This document shows, one piece after another, positions 1 through 8,991 of a DNA stretch of 64,000 bases. The notes beneath the pieces were generated by a model. It was given only the letters and a program-made list of their open reading frames with translations. It searched no databases and was not told the origin of the DNA. Origin of the DNA: JAJNBA01 sp963842295 (GTDB taxonomy: Bacteria; Actinomycetota; UBA4738; HRBIN12); NCBI GenBank assembly GCA_963842295.1, contig CAWJFY010000002.1:1-64000 (forward strand). The letters run 5' to 3'. Numbering within the stretch: the first letter of the stretch is position 1; each line of letters opens with the position of its first letter. The position numbers and the translations under genes are program-made.

Positions 1-132
1 ATCCGCAAGTCGCGAGAGTCGCGAAGCCAGAGGCACGACCGCTGAGGAGGTCGCGACCGGGCAGCTCGGAGTGCTGCGGCCGTCTCCGGAACCGATCCGC
101 CCGGCCGAAGTTGCCGCTGCTGCGAGGCCGGA

Positions 133-405
133 TCAGAGGCCGGCGAGGATCTTGGCCTTCTGCGCCTCGAACTCAGCCTCCGTCAGCACGCCAGACGCCT
201 TCAGCTCCCCCAGGTCCTTCAGACGCTCGAGCGTGTCGTCTTGCGCCGGTGCGGCGGGCGCTTGCGCCTGGTCCGCGTAGTACTGATCGGTGGCACCCTG
301 GTCCCCCCAGCGCCTCGCCTGGCGACGCGACACGCGGTTGGACACGGCCGTCGCGGTTCCGGCGACCACGGCGGTTCTCGCGACTCCTCTGAGCAACCCG
401 GGCAT
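133..405 (-). CDS. SHOCT-domain small protein
   Basis: A 90-residue protein of unknown function. The N-terminal 30 residues are basic, the middle is Ala/Gln-rich, and the last ~30 residues form a SHOCT domain (LERLKDLGELKASGVLTEAEF, then a helix ending KILAGL). SHOCT is a short C-terminal helical domain found on many unrelated actinobacterial proteins. The ATG at 405 is preceded by a good GGAAGGAGAG ribosome site. It lies 30 nt downstream of the DUF6325 gene on the same strand, so the two are probably co-transcribed. The family call is secure; no role can be inferred. Confidence 0.8.
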   Translation of the reverse strand: MPGLLRGVARTAVVAGTATAVSNRVSRRQARRWGDQGATDQYYADQAQAPAAPAQDDTLERLKDLGELKASGVLTEAEFEAQKAKILAGL

Positions 406-435
406 GTGGTCTCTCCTTCCTTCCGGTCGTTCGAG

Positions 436-885
436 CTACGCCCCAGCGCCCTCGAGCTCGTCGAGGGCGGAGATGAGCGCGTTCACGGGGATCCTCCCTG
501 TCGCGACGAGCTGCGCGCCACTGTGCCGCAGCGCGGTCGCGAACGGCGCCGCCCACGTGTTCTCGTACACGATCAACGCCGCCGAGCAACCGGGCTCGAT
601 CGCGTTCCCGGCCTCCTCACGGTCGTCGTCGCCGAGCAACCCAGACGAAGCCCCTTCGAAGATCGTGAGTTGCGGATCCCCGTCGACGGCGAAGTCCTGG
701 AGATCGAGGCCGACGATCGTGCCGTCCGTCCCCTTCTTCACGAAGGCCAGGTCGAGGACCCGGATCAGCCCGCGGTCGACGAGATCCACGAGGTAGGGGA
801 ACGCCTCGCCCGTGGGCTGCTTGTCGGCGGGCCATTCGACGACGACGTAGTCGATGGGGCCGAGCTCAACGTCCGTATCGCTCAC
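436..885 (-). CDS. DUF6325 family protein
   Basis: A 149-residue soluble acidic protein. It matches by eye the actinobacterial DUF6325 group: an opening beta strand (GPIDYVVVEWP), a hydrophobic ferredoxin-like alternation of strands and helices, and the phrase FVKKGTDGTIVGLDLQDF. The biochemical function of this family is not known. It starts with GTG at 885 behind a GGGAGG ribosome site. It is followed at 30 nt by a SHOCT protein, and I recall these two types occurring together in actinobacterial genomes; the pairing suggests a shared envelope or stress-related role, which is inference only. Confidence 0.75.
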   Translation of the reverse strand: MSDTDVELGPIDYVVVEWPADKQPTGEAFPYLVDLVDRGLIRVLDLAFVKKGTDGTIVGLDLQDFAVDGDPQLTIFEGASSGLLGDDDREEAGNAIEPGCSAALIVYENTWAAPFATALRHSGAQLVATGRIPVNALISALDELEGAGA

Positions 886-1011
886 GACTGCCTCCCTTCG
901 GACGCACGCTGCCGGCGGCGGTGCGTCGGATCCAGCGAACCGTCAGGAACCGATGCGCATCATACCGCGGCGCTCATCGCGCCGAGATTCGCGGCCGAAC
1001 GAGAGGTCGGG

Positions 1012-1280
1012 TCACATCGAGCTGGGCGTGGACGGACCGGCCGTGACGGTGACCCCGTCCCACCGGGTTGTACCGCTCGATCTCGCACGTCCTGCCGTGA
1101 ACCGGAACACGATGCCCAGCCATGCCACGATCACGAAGATGACGAGCCATCCGGGGTGGTTTCCCGCACGGTCTGCGCGACGTCCTCGGCAAGGCTCTCC
1201 GGTGTCGCGGGCGTGAACAGGAACAGGAAGGTGCCCACGACCGTCCCCGCAGACAGGTCGGCGCCCCGGGCGCCTCTCAG
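1012..1280 (-). other. possible small two-helix membrane protein, frameshifted
   Basis: Two hydrophobic stretches lie in different frames and join if one A is added to the AAA run near 1163: an upstream VVGTFLFLFTPATPESL segment and a downstream GWLVIFVIVAWLGIVFRF segment, ending in a Ser/Thr/Gly tail at 1012. The codon pattern of both halves looks coding. No clear start was found; a CTG overlapping the previous stop (1280) or a GTG near 1238 are possible. No family recognised. Confidence 0.3.
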
Positions 1281-2136
1281 AAGGGGGGAGCGGAAAGGCG
1301 GCGGCGGAACGCCTGCAGGCTGTCGTCCAGCGCCGACGTTCGTTGCCGGAGCAGCTCGGGATCGAGACCTCCGGCGGCAGCCTGTGCCAGCAGGGCGCCG
1401 CGCAGGGCCCCGAGCGCGAGCTGGACATCGCTGAGCTCGGCCGCCGCCTCACCCATCGCCGGCTCGGTCGCGAGGGCGTCGAACCGCGACACGGCGAGGT
1501 CGATGCCGGCGAACACCTCGCTCGTCAACCTCGCCCGATCCGCCTCCGTGCTCATGGGAAGGACGGCGGCCTGGTCACGGAGCGCCATCGCCTCCCCGTA
1601 CACCTGGAGGGCTCGGCGGCGGACGTCGGCCGCGGCCGTACTTCTCGATCGGATCACGTAGGCAACCCCTGCGCCGAGCACCACGAGACCGAGAAGGACC
1701 CAGGGCCAGACGGGCGTCGAGGAGCTCGCCGCCGGAACGGTCGACGCCGAGGCGGTCGCGGGCGGTGACGTCGTCGACGTCGTTTCCGTCTCCGTGTCGT
1801 CGGGGAGGTTCCCGTGGGGCTCGGCGCCGAGCTGCTCGTCGTGAGCGCCGTCTCCGAGGGACTCGTAGGAGAGGCGGGCACGTCCGATGCGGTGGGGGCG
1901 GGTGTCCTCGTCCGCGAGGGAGAGGGGACCGTGACCGTCCGTGACGGGGTCGGGATGGACAGCGACCGTGAGGGTTCGGGCAGGTTCGCTCCGCCTTCAC
2001 AGGAGGCGAGAAGCATGGAGATCCCGGCTACCGCGATCACGAGCGCTCGGCTCGCAGGAACGACTCGGGATCGAGGAACGAGCCGCGGAACGCCCACTCC
2101 GTTCAGACGGGCGGCCGGACGAGGTCCCATGCTCAT
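1277..2136 (-). CDS. lipoprotein-like membrane protein, probable frameshift
   Basis: The 5' part (ATG 2136 behind GGAGGGGGACAGG) encodes a basic N-terminus, a hydrophobic core and a lipobox-like LLASC, then a long Ser/Thr/Pro linker. The 3' part, in another frame, continues with more Thr/Ser linker, a transmembrane helix (PWVLLGLVVLGAGVAYVI) and a ~110-residue helical domain ending at 1277. The linker style is continuous across a shift at about 1790-1810, so I read it as one gene with a one-base error. The alternative is two adjacent genes. The C-terminal helical domain is not one I recognise. It may be a cell-wall anchored sensor or scaffold, but nothing here shows a function. Confidence 0.5.
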
Positions 2137-2480
2137 CCTGTCCCCCTCCGCGATGTTCCGCGAGCACACCCGATCAGATGCCTCCACTCCGGTGGGATGA
2201 CCACTCTACGCGCCGGTCTCATCGGTCGGTCTCCAGCGGACGACGATCCGGCCTCGGAGACCGGGAACCGCAGAGACCCCGCATTCTGCCTCGATCGCTC
2301 GCGTCGCCGCGACGCAACGAGCCGGCGACGCGGGCCGGACCGTCACCGTGACGACGCGGCGAGGCTATCCCGTGCAGGTATCCGTGGCTCCGAGCGCGTA
2401 GACCGCCGAGCGCTTCTGCACCGACGTGGTCCAGACCATGACGAAGCGGCTGATGCGTCTGATGTTGTAGAGCGATCGCG
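2137..2480. other. noncoding stretch between lipoprotein and Ppx fusion
   Basis: About 340 bases without a convincing gene. Open frames exist on both strands but have arginine-rich, shadow-like composition. A 24-codon minus frame at 2365-2439 is the only protein-like stretch and has no ribosome site. No terminator-like hairpin stands out. Confidence 0.5.
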
Positions 2481-3980
2481 CTACGTGCCGAACCGATCCA
2501 CAAGGAGCCCGTGGCGCACGCCTCGATCGCTGACGGTCAGCGAGCCCATCTCGATCTTCTCCATGATCGTGCGAACGATGCAGGCGCCAGCGAGGATCAC
2601 CTCCGCGCGCTTGGGCTGAAGGCCGACGATCGCGCGACGCGCGTCCGCGTCGAGCGATCGATAGAGCTCGATCTGCCGGTCGACCTCGCCTCGGTCCAGG
2701 GTCGTACCCTGGACTCGGCCGGGATCGTACGTCGCGAGCTGCAACATCACCGCGGTCAAGTTCGTGACTGCACCGCCCATCCCGACGAGCGCGTCCGGCG
2801 ACGGGTGCTGGTCGAGGAGCGAGAGATCCTCAGAGATCGCGCCGATCGCCTCTTGCAATGAGCCGGGCGTGACCACCTTCCGATCGAGACCGAACCGCTC
2901 CGTATAGCGAACGGCTCCCACGTCGACGCTGAAGCGCTCGAGCACCTTGGGCCCCTCACCGAACGTGAACTGAGAGCTCCCGCCCCCGGTGTCGAAGACC
3001 ACGACCGAGCCGTCGATCGGGCCAAGTCCCGTCCTGACGGCCTGGTACGCGAGCCTGGCCTCCTCATCTCCCGCGATCACTTCGATCGTGACGCCGGTTC
3101 GCCCACGGACCGCGCGGACGACGTCGTCCCTGTTCCGGGCGATCCGCATCCCAGCTGTGCCGACCGCAGCGATCGCACGCGCGCCGATGCGTCGAGCCTC
3201 GTCCACCATGTCCGCGATCGCGTCGGCGGTCCGCTCGATCGCGGCATCCGAGATCCCGCCCGTCTCCTGGAGCGTCTCGCCGAGACGCGTCATCTCGAGG
3301 CGATCGACCACGGACCGCCACGATCCATCGGGACCACGTTCGCCCACGTGGAACTTCACCGAGTTCGTCCCCACGTCGATGACGGCGTATCGCGGTGGCA
3401 CCTCATCCAGGAGCGCGGTCAACCCGCGCTGATAGCTGACGTTCAGGTAGTTGTCGAGCCCAACGCTCCGCACGGCCTCGAGAACGGCCCCCGCGTCCTC
3501 GGACTCGACCGCCACGGTGCGCGTCGATCGGCCGTCGGCGATCACATCGGTGAGCTCCGCCATACAGCCGCCGACCGTGAAGCGGGTCCGCCGTTTGTGG
3601 ATCTCCGCCTCGCGCACCGCGCCGATCGGTCGAACGAGCTCATCGAGGAGCTCGTCCAAGTCGTACGCGGACCGAGTCAGCCGTGGCTGCGGCACCCGGA
3701 GGACCTCGAGGACCAGGGAGACATCTTCGGCCGCGAGCGGGAACGAGTGCTTCATCACCGGCTCCCATCGTTCCAAGCCCGCGTGGTCGGCCTCGCGCAG
3801 CACCTTGATGTCCATCAGGCCGTCGCGGACCTTGACGTTGCCGTCCTCCGTCGAGAGCAGGTAGAGCTCGTCGCTCTCCTTCGGGTCGCCGCTCGACGCG
3901 AGCTCCGCGAGCGCGTCGTCGGCCGCGCCGAAGCTGGAGCCAAACGTACGCCACTCCCAGCGAGGGACGATCGCGGTCAT
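2481..3980 (-). CDS. CYTH domain - Ppx/GppA phosphatase fusion
   Basis: A 499-residue predicted two-domain enzyme of polyphosphate or (p)ppGpp metabolism. Residues ~1-215 resemble a CYTH/triphosphatase tunnel fold: an N-terminal charged strand (WEWRTFG), a KVRDG-DIKVLR pair, RRTRF and AELTDV strands, and the closing SYQRGLTALL. Residues ~216-499 are a Ppx/GppA domain: phosphate-1 loop VIDVGTNSVK, catalytic-Glu region AGDEEARLAY, phosphate-2 loop FDTGGGSSQF (usual Glu replaced by Gln) and a later GMGGAVTNL motif. The family normally has ~300 residues for the Ppx core alone, so the N-terminal domain is an addition. I place the start at 3980 because a TAGCAT -10 box sits 8 nt upstream; the frame stays open to 4160 but is shadow-like there. 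Confidence 0.85.
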   Translation of the reverse strand: MTAIVPRWEWRTFGSSFGAADDALAELASSGDPKESDELYLLSTEDGNVKVRDGLMDIKVLREADHAGLERWEPVMKHSFPLAAEDVSLVLEVLRVPQPRLTRSAYDLDELLDELVRPIGAVREAEIHKRRTRFTVGGCMAELTDVIADGRSTRTVAVESEDAGAVLEAVRSVGLDNYLNVSYQRGLTALLDEVPPRYAVIDVGTNSVKFHVGERGPDGSWRSVVDRLEMTRLGETLQETGGISDAAIERTADAIADMVDEARRIGARAIAAVGTAGMRIARNRDDVVRAVRGRTGVTIEVIAGDEEARLAYQAVRTGLGPIDGSVVVFDTGGGSSQFTFGEGPKVLERFSVDVGAVRYTERFGLDRKVVTPGSLQEAIGAISEDLSLLDQHPSPDALVGMGGAVTNLTAVMLQLATYDPGRVQGTTLDRGEVDRQIELYRSLDADARRAIVGLQPKRAEVILAGACIVRTIMEKIEMGSLTVSDRGVRHGLLVDRFGT

Positions 3981-3988
3981 GACGGTGG

Positions 3989-3994
3989 ATGCTA
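3989..3994 (-). promoter_or_regulatory. -10 box (TAGCAT), leaderless promoter of CYTH-Ppx gene
   Basis: TAGCAT on the minus strand, 8 nt before the ATG at 3980. This spacing puts the transcription start at or next to the start codon. No obvious -35 match. Confidence 0.55.
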
Positions 3995-4135
3995 CATACA
4001 GCCGAACCACTCCCAGCCCGTGCCGGATCCGCGAAGCGTCGCTCGGAGCACGTCGACAGCTTGCCCCTTGGTCCACTCTGGGCCGGTGGAGCATCCGGAG
4101 CGGACGCGTCACGTGACCCTCGCAGGGTTCACTGG

Positions 4136-4621
4136 TCAGTGCAGCGAGACCTCCAGCCACAAGAGTCCGACGCCCGCCACCACGAGACCCGTTGCGATCC
4201 GAAGGGAGCGAGCCCAGCCGAGTCCCGCCACCCGTGCTTCCCTGACCGCGAACGCGCCTAGCGACAAGACGCCCGCCGCGATCGCCGCTCGCAACCCTGT
4301 TCGATCCTCCAGCAGACCCATCATGGCCAGGACGAGAGGGATGAGCGGGACCGCAGCCGACAGAAGGATCCCGACTTGGTCTTGCGCCGTCTCCACGAAG
4401 CGACCGGTACGCAGGCGACCTTCCGCCGCGATCCGAGGGACCAGGTGCGCGTAGACGTGGGCCAGCCAGAACACGAGAGCCGTGCCCACCAGGATCGCGG
4501 CGGCGTCTTCCGGATCGGTTCGGTCCTCTTCCAGGAGCACCAGGATGGTGAGGTATGCCACGGTGCCGTAGATCGCACCGGCGGCGAAGTGCTCTCGGCG
4601 GATCCGCTCACCATCGCTCAT
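4136..4621 (-). CDS. four-helix integral membrane protein, unknown function
   Basis: A 161-residue membrane protein with hydrophobic segments at roughly residues 14-30, 42-62, 84-108 and 112-160, the last probably two helices. Charged loops (EEDRTDPEDA, RIAAEGRLRTGRF) separate them. I recognise the style of small actinobacterial conserved membrane proteins but not a named family. The start at 4621 is chosen because the hydrophobic pattern begins there, and a TACGGT box lies 9 nt upstream. The frame remains open upstream to 4990 with shadow-like composition, overlapping the next gene, so the longer form is rejected. Confidence 0.75.
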   Translation of the reverse strand: MSDGERIRREHFAAGAIYGTVAYLTILVLLEEDRTDPEDAAAILVGTALVFWLAHVYAHLVPRIAAEGRLRTGRFVETAQDQVGILLSAAVPLIPLVLAMMGLLEDRTGLRAAIAAGVLSLGAFAVREARVAGLGWARSLRIATGLVVAGVGLLWLEVSLH

Positions 4622-4630
4622 GTCGGGCGG

Positions 4631-4636
4631 ACCGTA
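4631..4636 (-). promoter_or_regulatory. -10 box (TACGGT), possible leaderless promoter
   Basis: TACGGT on the minus strand, 9 nt before the ATG at 4621; same arrangement as other starts in the window. Confidence 0.4.
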
Positions 4637-4752
4637 GCAGTCGACGACGCTCGATCCCGCGTTCGCGTTCGCATCGTCTGTGGCCGAGCGGTCGGCGGTG
4701 AACGCCGACGTCGCGCCATGGACCGGATCGGCGCCGGTCCCGCTTCGTTCCG

Positions 4753-5157
4753 TCAGATCTCGGTCAGGGCGCGCTCCTTGAGCCGCTTGTACTCCTCGGC
4801 CGAGATCTCGCCTGCGTCCCGGAGTTTCGAGAGCTTCTCGATCTCCGCAGCTGGCGAATAGCCGGTGACGCGCCGTTGTGCCTCCTGCATCTTCTGGATG
4901 TCCTCGCGATCCTGCTCCGTCATCTTCGGCCGCGCGATCATGTAGATCAGGGCACCGAGGAAGGGGAGCACGATCAACAGGATGATCCACCCTGCCTTCG
5001 CGGCTCCCGACAGGTCACGCCGATGGAAGATGTCGGCGAAGATCTGGATGAAGATCCAGATCGCCATGAACCAGAAGAAGAACGCGACCATCGCCCACAA
5101 CCACTCACCCAGATCCAAGGAGTCCCCCTCGTCGTCGCCGGAAATCGGCCGCGGCAT
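4753..5157 (-). CDS. PLDc_N plus SHOCT membrane protein
   Basis: A 134-residue protein with two transmembrane helices (WAMVAFFFWFMAIWIFIQIF; AGWIILLIVLPFLGALIYMI). They carry the typical pattern of the cardiolipin synthase N-terminal domain (PLDc_N), followed by a short acidic linker and a C-terminal SHOCT domain (LSKLRDAGEISAEEYKRLK). No catalytic phospholipase D motif is present, so it is not an enzyme of that family. Such PLDc_N-SHOCT proteins are widespread in actinobacteria and uncharacterised. It lies just downstream of the yihY gene on the same strand. Confidence 0.85.
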   Translation of the reverse strand: MPRPISGDDEGDSLDLGEWLWAMVAFFFWFMAIWIFIQIFADIFHRRDLSGAAKAGWIILLIVLPFLGALIYMIARPKMTEQDREDIQKMQEAQRRVTGYSPAAEIEKLSKLRDAGEISAEEYKRLKERALTEI

Positions 5158-5230
5158 GGAATCATGGAACCTCGCCGGTGCGCAAACGCTGGCTTGGAGC
5201 TGATGACGTCGATCCGGGAAGCCGATGCGG

Positions 5231-6155
5231 CTACGTCGCTTCGGTCGTTCCGCTGTCGATCTCGTCGGCGCGCCACCTCGTGGCGCTCACCGCGAAGGAG
5301 GCGACGATCAGACGGCCCGCGAGGTACAGCCACGCCATGAAGACGGCGGCCAGGCCGAGCGCCCCATAGAGGTCGTCGACACGACCGAGCCGACCTGCGA
5401 AGTACACCTGGGTGACGATCCGAAGCAGAACGGCGCCAACGGCGAGCACGATCGCGCCCGGCATGAACGCCTTCCATCGCGCGCCTTCCGGGTGCGGCAG
5501 GATCGATTGCATCCAGACACTCAGCGCGACCAGACCCGTCAGGAGCGACGAGCTCGACGATCACATCGAGACCGAAGGGACCGCGGTGGAGCAACGGCAG
5601 CACGCTGGGGAGAAGCATCAGCCCGATCGCGACGGCCGTGTACGTGACGGACGCGACGATCGACCTCTTCAGCGGAGAGGGCGGCACGCGCCACGCGACT
5701 GCGGACGTGAGGCGAAGGGCCTTCACCACCGATCTGCCGGCCCACAGCGTGAGCACGGCTCCGAGCAGGAACAGGTAGAGCGACCCGCTCCCCGACCTGC
5801 TCGCCGATTGCGCCACCGTCACTGCGAGGGCGGCGCCGAAGCCCGCGTCGTGCGCCACCCGTTCCGGTGACGTGGACGAGAGGTCCGCGACGAGACCGAC
5901 CAGCCCGACGAGCGACAACGCCGTAGGCAGCAACCAGAGGAACAGGCGATAGGCGATCCCCCCTGCGAGCAGAGCACCCGCCTGTCTCCGATCACTCTCG
6001 AACGCCGCGTAGGCGAGTCGCACGCTCGCGTGGCGGGCTCGGAGCGACTCCGCCCGGGCTTCGATGGATCGCCTCGCGCCGTCGGCTCGTCGCTTCGCGG
6101 CGGCGGCGCGTTCGCGAAGCGAGGTTCGACTCCGACTGCGCTCCCGTGGCCGCAT
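5231..6155 (-). CDS. YihY/BrkB family membrane protein, frameshifted
   Basis: A predicted inner-membrane protein of the YihY/virulence factor BrkB family (often mislabelled ribonuclease BN). The N-terminal part has the basic lead and hallmark start of the domain (YAAFESDRRQAGALLAGGIAYRLF) and helices through SLYLFLLGAVLTLWAG. The C-terminal part in another frame carries the final helices and the YGALGLAAVFMAWLYLAGRL signature. Removing one G near 5540 joins them as VELV-LLTGLVALSVW, so the gene is intact apart from this shift. The start given is the ATG at 6155. A more protein-like N-terminus begins with ATG at 6207 in another frame (MSGEPPRPAPNDPPEQPD) and would need a second small shift. 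Transport substrate is unknown. Confidence 0.75.
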
Positions 6156-6216
6156 CCGGCTGCTCGGGAGGGTCGTTCGGGGCCGGCCGAGGAGGCTCGC
6201 CCGACATGCAGCCACA

Positions 6217-6481
6217 CTACCGGCTGGGAGGTTCGGCCCCCGCGAACACCCCGGACGATCGCGAGCACCACGATCGCTCCCACGATCGATCCGATCAGCC
6301 CGCTCGGGCGGATGCGCAGACCGTCGCCTGCCACCAGGCTCGCGAGGAGCCCGCCGACGAACGATCCGATGAGACCTGTCACCAGGGCCAGTTGCCAATC
6401 GACCTGACGGCCCGTGCCGAGCACGAGTTGTGCGACCCAGCCGGCGGCGAGACCGAGGACGATCATCGCAAGGATCAGCAT
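6217..6481 (-). CDS. GlsB/YeaQ/YmgE family stress membrane protein
   Basis: A three-helix protein of ~85 residues matching the transglycosylase-associated GlsB/YeaQ/YmgE family. Helix 1 has GLAAGWVAQLVLGTG, helix 2 TGLIGSFVGGLLASL, and helix 3 IGSIVGAIVVLAIVR. In the sequence as given the frame runs past its usual end. Removing one G from the five-G run near 6238-6244 gives the expected short tail and a stop at 6217. The start at 6481 has a GAGAGA ribosome site. In Firmicutes GlsB localises Asp23-like stress proteins, but no such partner lies here. Confidence 0.75.
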
Positions 6482-6657
6482 CGGATCTCTCTCATTACCT
6501 GCTCCTCTCCTCTCACGAACGGGTTGCCTGTCCGGTGGCGTCTCAGCCAGCCCGGTGAGGACGCCATCCTGCGGCGGGTGTCTCGCGATGTGCAACGTCG
6601 GGAGGGAAAGGTTACGCTCCGAAGCCATAGCGCGACGTGTTTTTCCGGGGGGGTGTT

Positions 6658-7090
6658 ATGGAAGAGCGGAGGGGCGACGCTGGTACGACTTCGCCGGCGC
6701 GATGTTCGGAATCGCCGGCGCCTTCAACAGCCATCCAGGGACTTTCCGCCGATCATGAAGAAGGAGTACTTCGCCGGTGGAACACTCGTCTACGACAACC
6801 TCCAGTTCTGGGGCTGGGCCTGGCTGATCGTCGGCGTCGTACAGGTGATCGCGGCGATGATGCTGCTGGCTGGGCAGGGGCGGGTGCTGGGGATCATCCT
6901 CGCCGCCCTCTCCGCGGTGATCTCGTTCACATCGATCGGGGCGTACCCCGACCTGGTCGATCATCGTGATCGCCCTGGACGTCCTGATCATCCACGGATT
7001 GACCACGGTGCAGGCAGGCGAGTCACAGCGTTCTTCCATGGTCGTCAGGTGGCGCACCCCCCGGGGGCCGCTCCCCCGCCGATGCGCTGA
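6658..7090 (+). CDS. DUF7144-type four-helix membrane protein, several frameshifts
   Basis: Pieces in three frames assemble into a typical actinobacterial membrane protein of the DUF7144 type: a start (MEERRGD), RWYDFAGAMFGIAGAFN, AIQGLSA, then MKKEYFAGGTLVYDNL, FWGWAWLIVGVVQVIAAMM, VLGIILAALSAVISF, and IIVIALDVLIIHGLTTVQAG. One extra C in the CCCC run near 6946-6950 explains the last break; other one-base shifts fall near 6680, 6725 and 6755. The 3' end is uncertain. The gene family is recognisable from the aromatic-Gly helix starts; its function is unknown. Confidence 0.55.
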
Positions 7091-7113
7091 GTCGCGAGGA
7101 GGGAGAGGCGCAC

Positions 7114-8065
7114 ATGGCGAGGGAACGAGAGCGGTGGTCATGGTGATCGATCTCGTGCCCTCCGCGCGACGAGGATCTCGCCACCACTCGGAGCTCCGAT
7201 TCCGACGGTCAGCACGGATGTCATCGAAGGTGGCTTGCTCGTTGCTATCGGCCTCTCGACACTGGTGGTGGAGGGTGTCGCTCGTGCGATCGTCGCCGCG
7301 TCTCGGCGAACACGCATCCGGCCCATCGGTCAGATGGACGGGCGGGCCCGGTCGAGGGCCCGACGACGGGAGCCCGCCGCGGACACCGGGCCGAAACAGT
7401 GGTCCATGATCGCGGCCGGGCTCAACGTCGCATTCGGAGCGGCAGAGGACTCGCGATGCGGATGGTTGCCGGCATCGAACAAGCGATACGCCCGCTCACC
7501 CTCGTGGCGATGATCCCGCCGGTCGATCGCGCGGCTCGGCGTCTCGAGGAGATCCGCCACCAGATGAACGCGGGCTGGCGCGACGAACGCCGGAGAGCAG
7601 CGAGTTCAGCGGATGCGTTCGCGGACGCGCTCGTGCCGCACCTCATCGATGCCGTGATCGATCGCCTCGACCTCACCGAAGCTGGTGCTCGAGCGGGTCG
7701 ACCTCGACGACGTGGTCGCGAGCATGGACATCGACTCGATCGTCGGGCCGCGTGGATCGTGGACGCGATCGTCGACCGACTGGACGTCGACGAGGTCGCT
7801 GCCCGTATCGACGTCGAGCGGATCATCGATCGGCTCGATCTCGTTGCGATCGCGCGCAGGCGTGATCGACGAGCTCGATCTGCCCGAGATCATCCGGGGG
7901 TCGACCGAGACGATGGCGGCCGAGACCCGGGATGGTGTCCGCGTCCAGGGCATGCGGGCGGACCAGTTCGTGTCCCATCTCGTCGACCGGGCACTCCAGC
8001 GCGGGAGCGGCGAACGTCCGCCCGCGTCGGGGATCGACGCAGGCTCGACCGAGGACCCGCTCTGA
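7114..8065 (+). CDS. protein with LDLxxVVxxxD-type repeats, frameshifted
   Basis: The ATG at 7114 follows a strong GGAGGGAG site. Coding-looking segments in changing frames run: IEGGLLVAIGLSTLVVEGVARAI (membrane-like), a basic linker, SMIAAGLNVAFGA, PPVDRAARRLEEIR, then a repeated ~12-residue unit (LIDAVIDRLDL, VLERVDLDDVV, IVDAIVDRLDV, DVERIIDRLDL, VIDELDLPEII), and a tail MRADQFVSHLVDRALQ. I know such repeats as the N-terminal half of long actinobacterial RDD-family proteins, whose RDD domain follows directly, as it does here. The stop at 8065 may therefore be another one-base error, and 7114-8559 may be one gene. The role of the repeats is unknown. Confidence 0.5.
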
Positions 8066-8088
8066 GTCGTCCCGCACCGGACGGCCGA

Positions 8089-8559
8089 GTGGTTCAGGGG
8101 CATCCGGCCGGACTGGTTTCTCGCGTCCTCGCCGCGTCCATCGATCTGGCGGCGACCGTCGGTGCGGTGCTGCTCTTCTACCTGGGGATCGGTGCGATCG
8201 CCTTCGTCGTTCGGCCCCGATCGTTCCGATGGCCCGACCCTGGGGTCTGGAGCCTCGGGGGGATCTGGTGGGCGCTGCTGGTCGTCTACCTCACGTTCAG
8301 CTGGACGACCAGCGGCCGGACGATGGGCAAGCAGGTGATGGGCCTCCGTGTCACGGACGAGGTGGGTAGCCGGCTCCGGGGAGGCCGAGCGCTCGTCCGG
8401 GCCCTCGTCTGCGCCACGTTCCCGATCGGCCTCTTGTGGTGCGCGATCGATCGCCGGAGCCGAGCTCTCCACGATCTCCTGGTCCGTTCGAGGGTCGCGT
8501 ACGACTGGGTGCCTGCGACCGCAGGCACCCATGACGCACGTCCACTCTCACCCGGGTGA
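8089..8559 (+). CDS. RDD family membrane protein
   Basis: An RDD domain with the diagnostic opening GLVSRVLAASIDL (Arg...Asp), a long first helix pair, the second-helix motif SWTTSGRTMGKQVMGLRV, and the terminal DRRSRALHDLLVRSRVAYDW. RDD proteins are small integral membrane proteins, some implicated in Na+/H+ exchange, most unassigned. The GTG at 8089 is a possible start. The domain is more usually fused C-terminally to the repeats encoded immediately upstream, with a linker that would run through the present 24-nt gap. It is convergent with the next gene. Confidence 0.75.
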   Translation: MVQGHPAGLVSRVLAASIDLAATVGAVLLFYLGIGAIAFVVRPRSFRWPDPGVWSLGGIWWALLVVYLTFSWTTSGRTMGKQVMGLRVTDEVGSRLRGGRALVRALVCATFPIGLLWCAIDRRSRALHDLLVRSRVAYDWVPATAGTHDARPLSPG

Positions 8560-8578
8560 TCCGACCCGAGCGGGATGG

Positions 8579-8869
8579 TCAAGCCGTCGCGGTCCGCCCC
8601 GGGAACTGCCCTCGCTGTCCGTACGCGCCCACGTAATGACTCAGGTCCATCAGCACGGCCAGGACGATCCAGACTATGTCGAACCCCTCGATGCCCCCAG
8701 GCTTGAGCAGCACCCACAGCAACGTCGTGAAGGGAAGGAAGATCAGTCCGAGCAACGGCAGGATGAACGTATCGAACACGGCATCCACATACGCCGGACG
8801 CGCGATCCAGATGATCAGGAACAAGAGCCGCGGGGCGAACGCCCCCAAGAGTGCGAGCAAGCAACCCAT
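8579..8869 (-). CDS. small hydrophobic membrane protein
   Basis: A 96-residue protein with three predicted helices (LLALLGAFAPRLLFLIIWIA, FILPLLGLIFLPFTTLLWVLL, FDIVWIVLAVLMDL) and a short polar C-terminus. The pattern resembles small actinobacterial membrane proteins annotated only as hypothetical. The ATG at 8869 has a GGGAAG ribosome site. No operon partner is clear; the HdeD gene upstream is 122 nt away on the same strand. Confidence 0.7.
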   Translation of the reverse strand: MGCLLALLGAFAPRLLFLIIWIARPAYVDAVFDTFILPLLGLIFLPFTTLLWVLLKPGGIEGFDIVWIVLAVLMDLSHYVGAYGQRGQFPGRTATA

Positions 8870-8991
8870 CCGTCTTCCCCTTCCCGAAATCTCGGTGCAC
8901 TATATGCCTTCCGGCGCTCCGGTTGCGCGCTTCAGCAGGTGAACCGGAGCGTTGGCGCTCGAGTGAGACGAGCTCAACCCCAGCGACCCTC

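Noticed and set aside
1..132. Possible 3' end of a gene at the left edge
   Set aside because: No frame has a recognisable protein pattern; left unannotated.
2365..2439. 24-codon minus-strand frame that looks protein-like
   Set aside because: No ribosome site, no family, and its upstream extension overlaps the end of the Ppx gene; could be chance.
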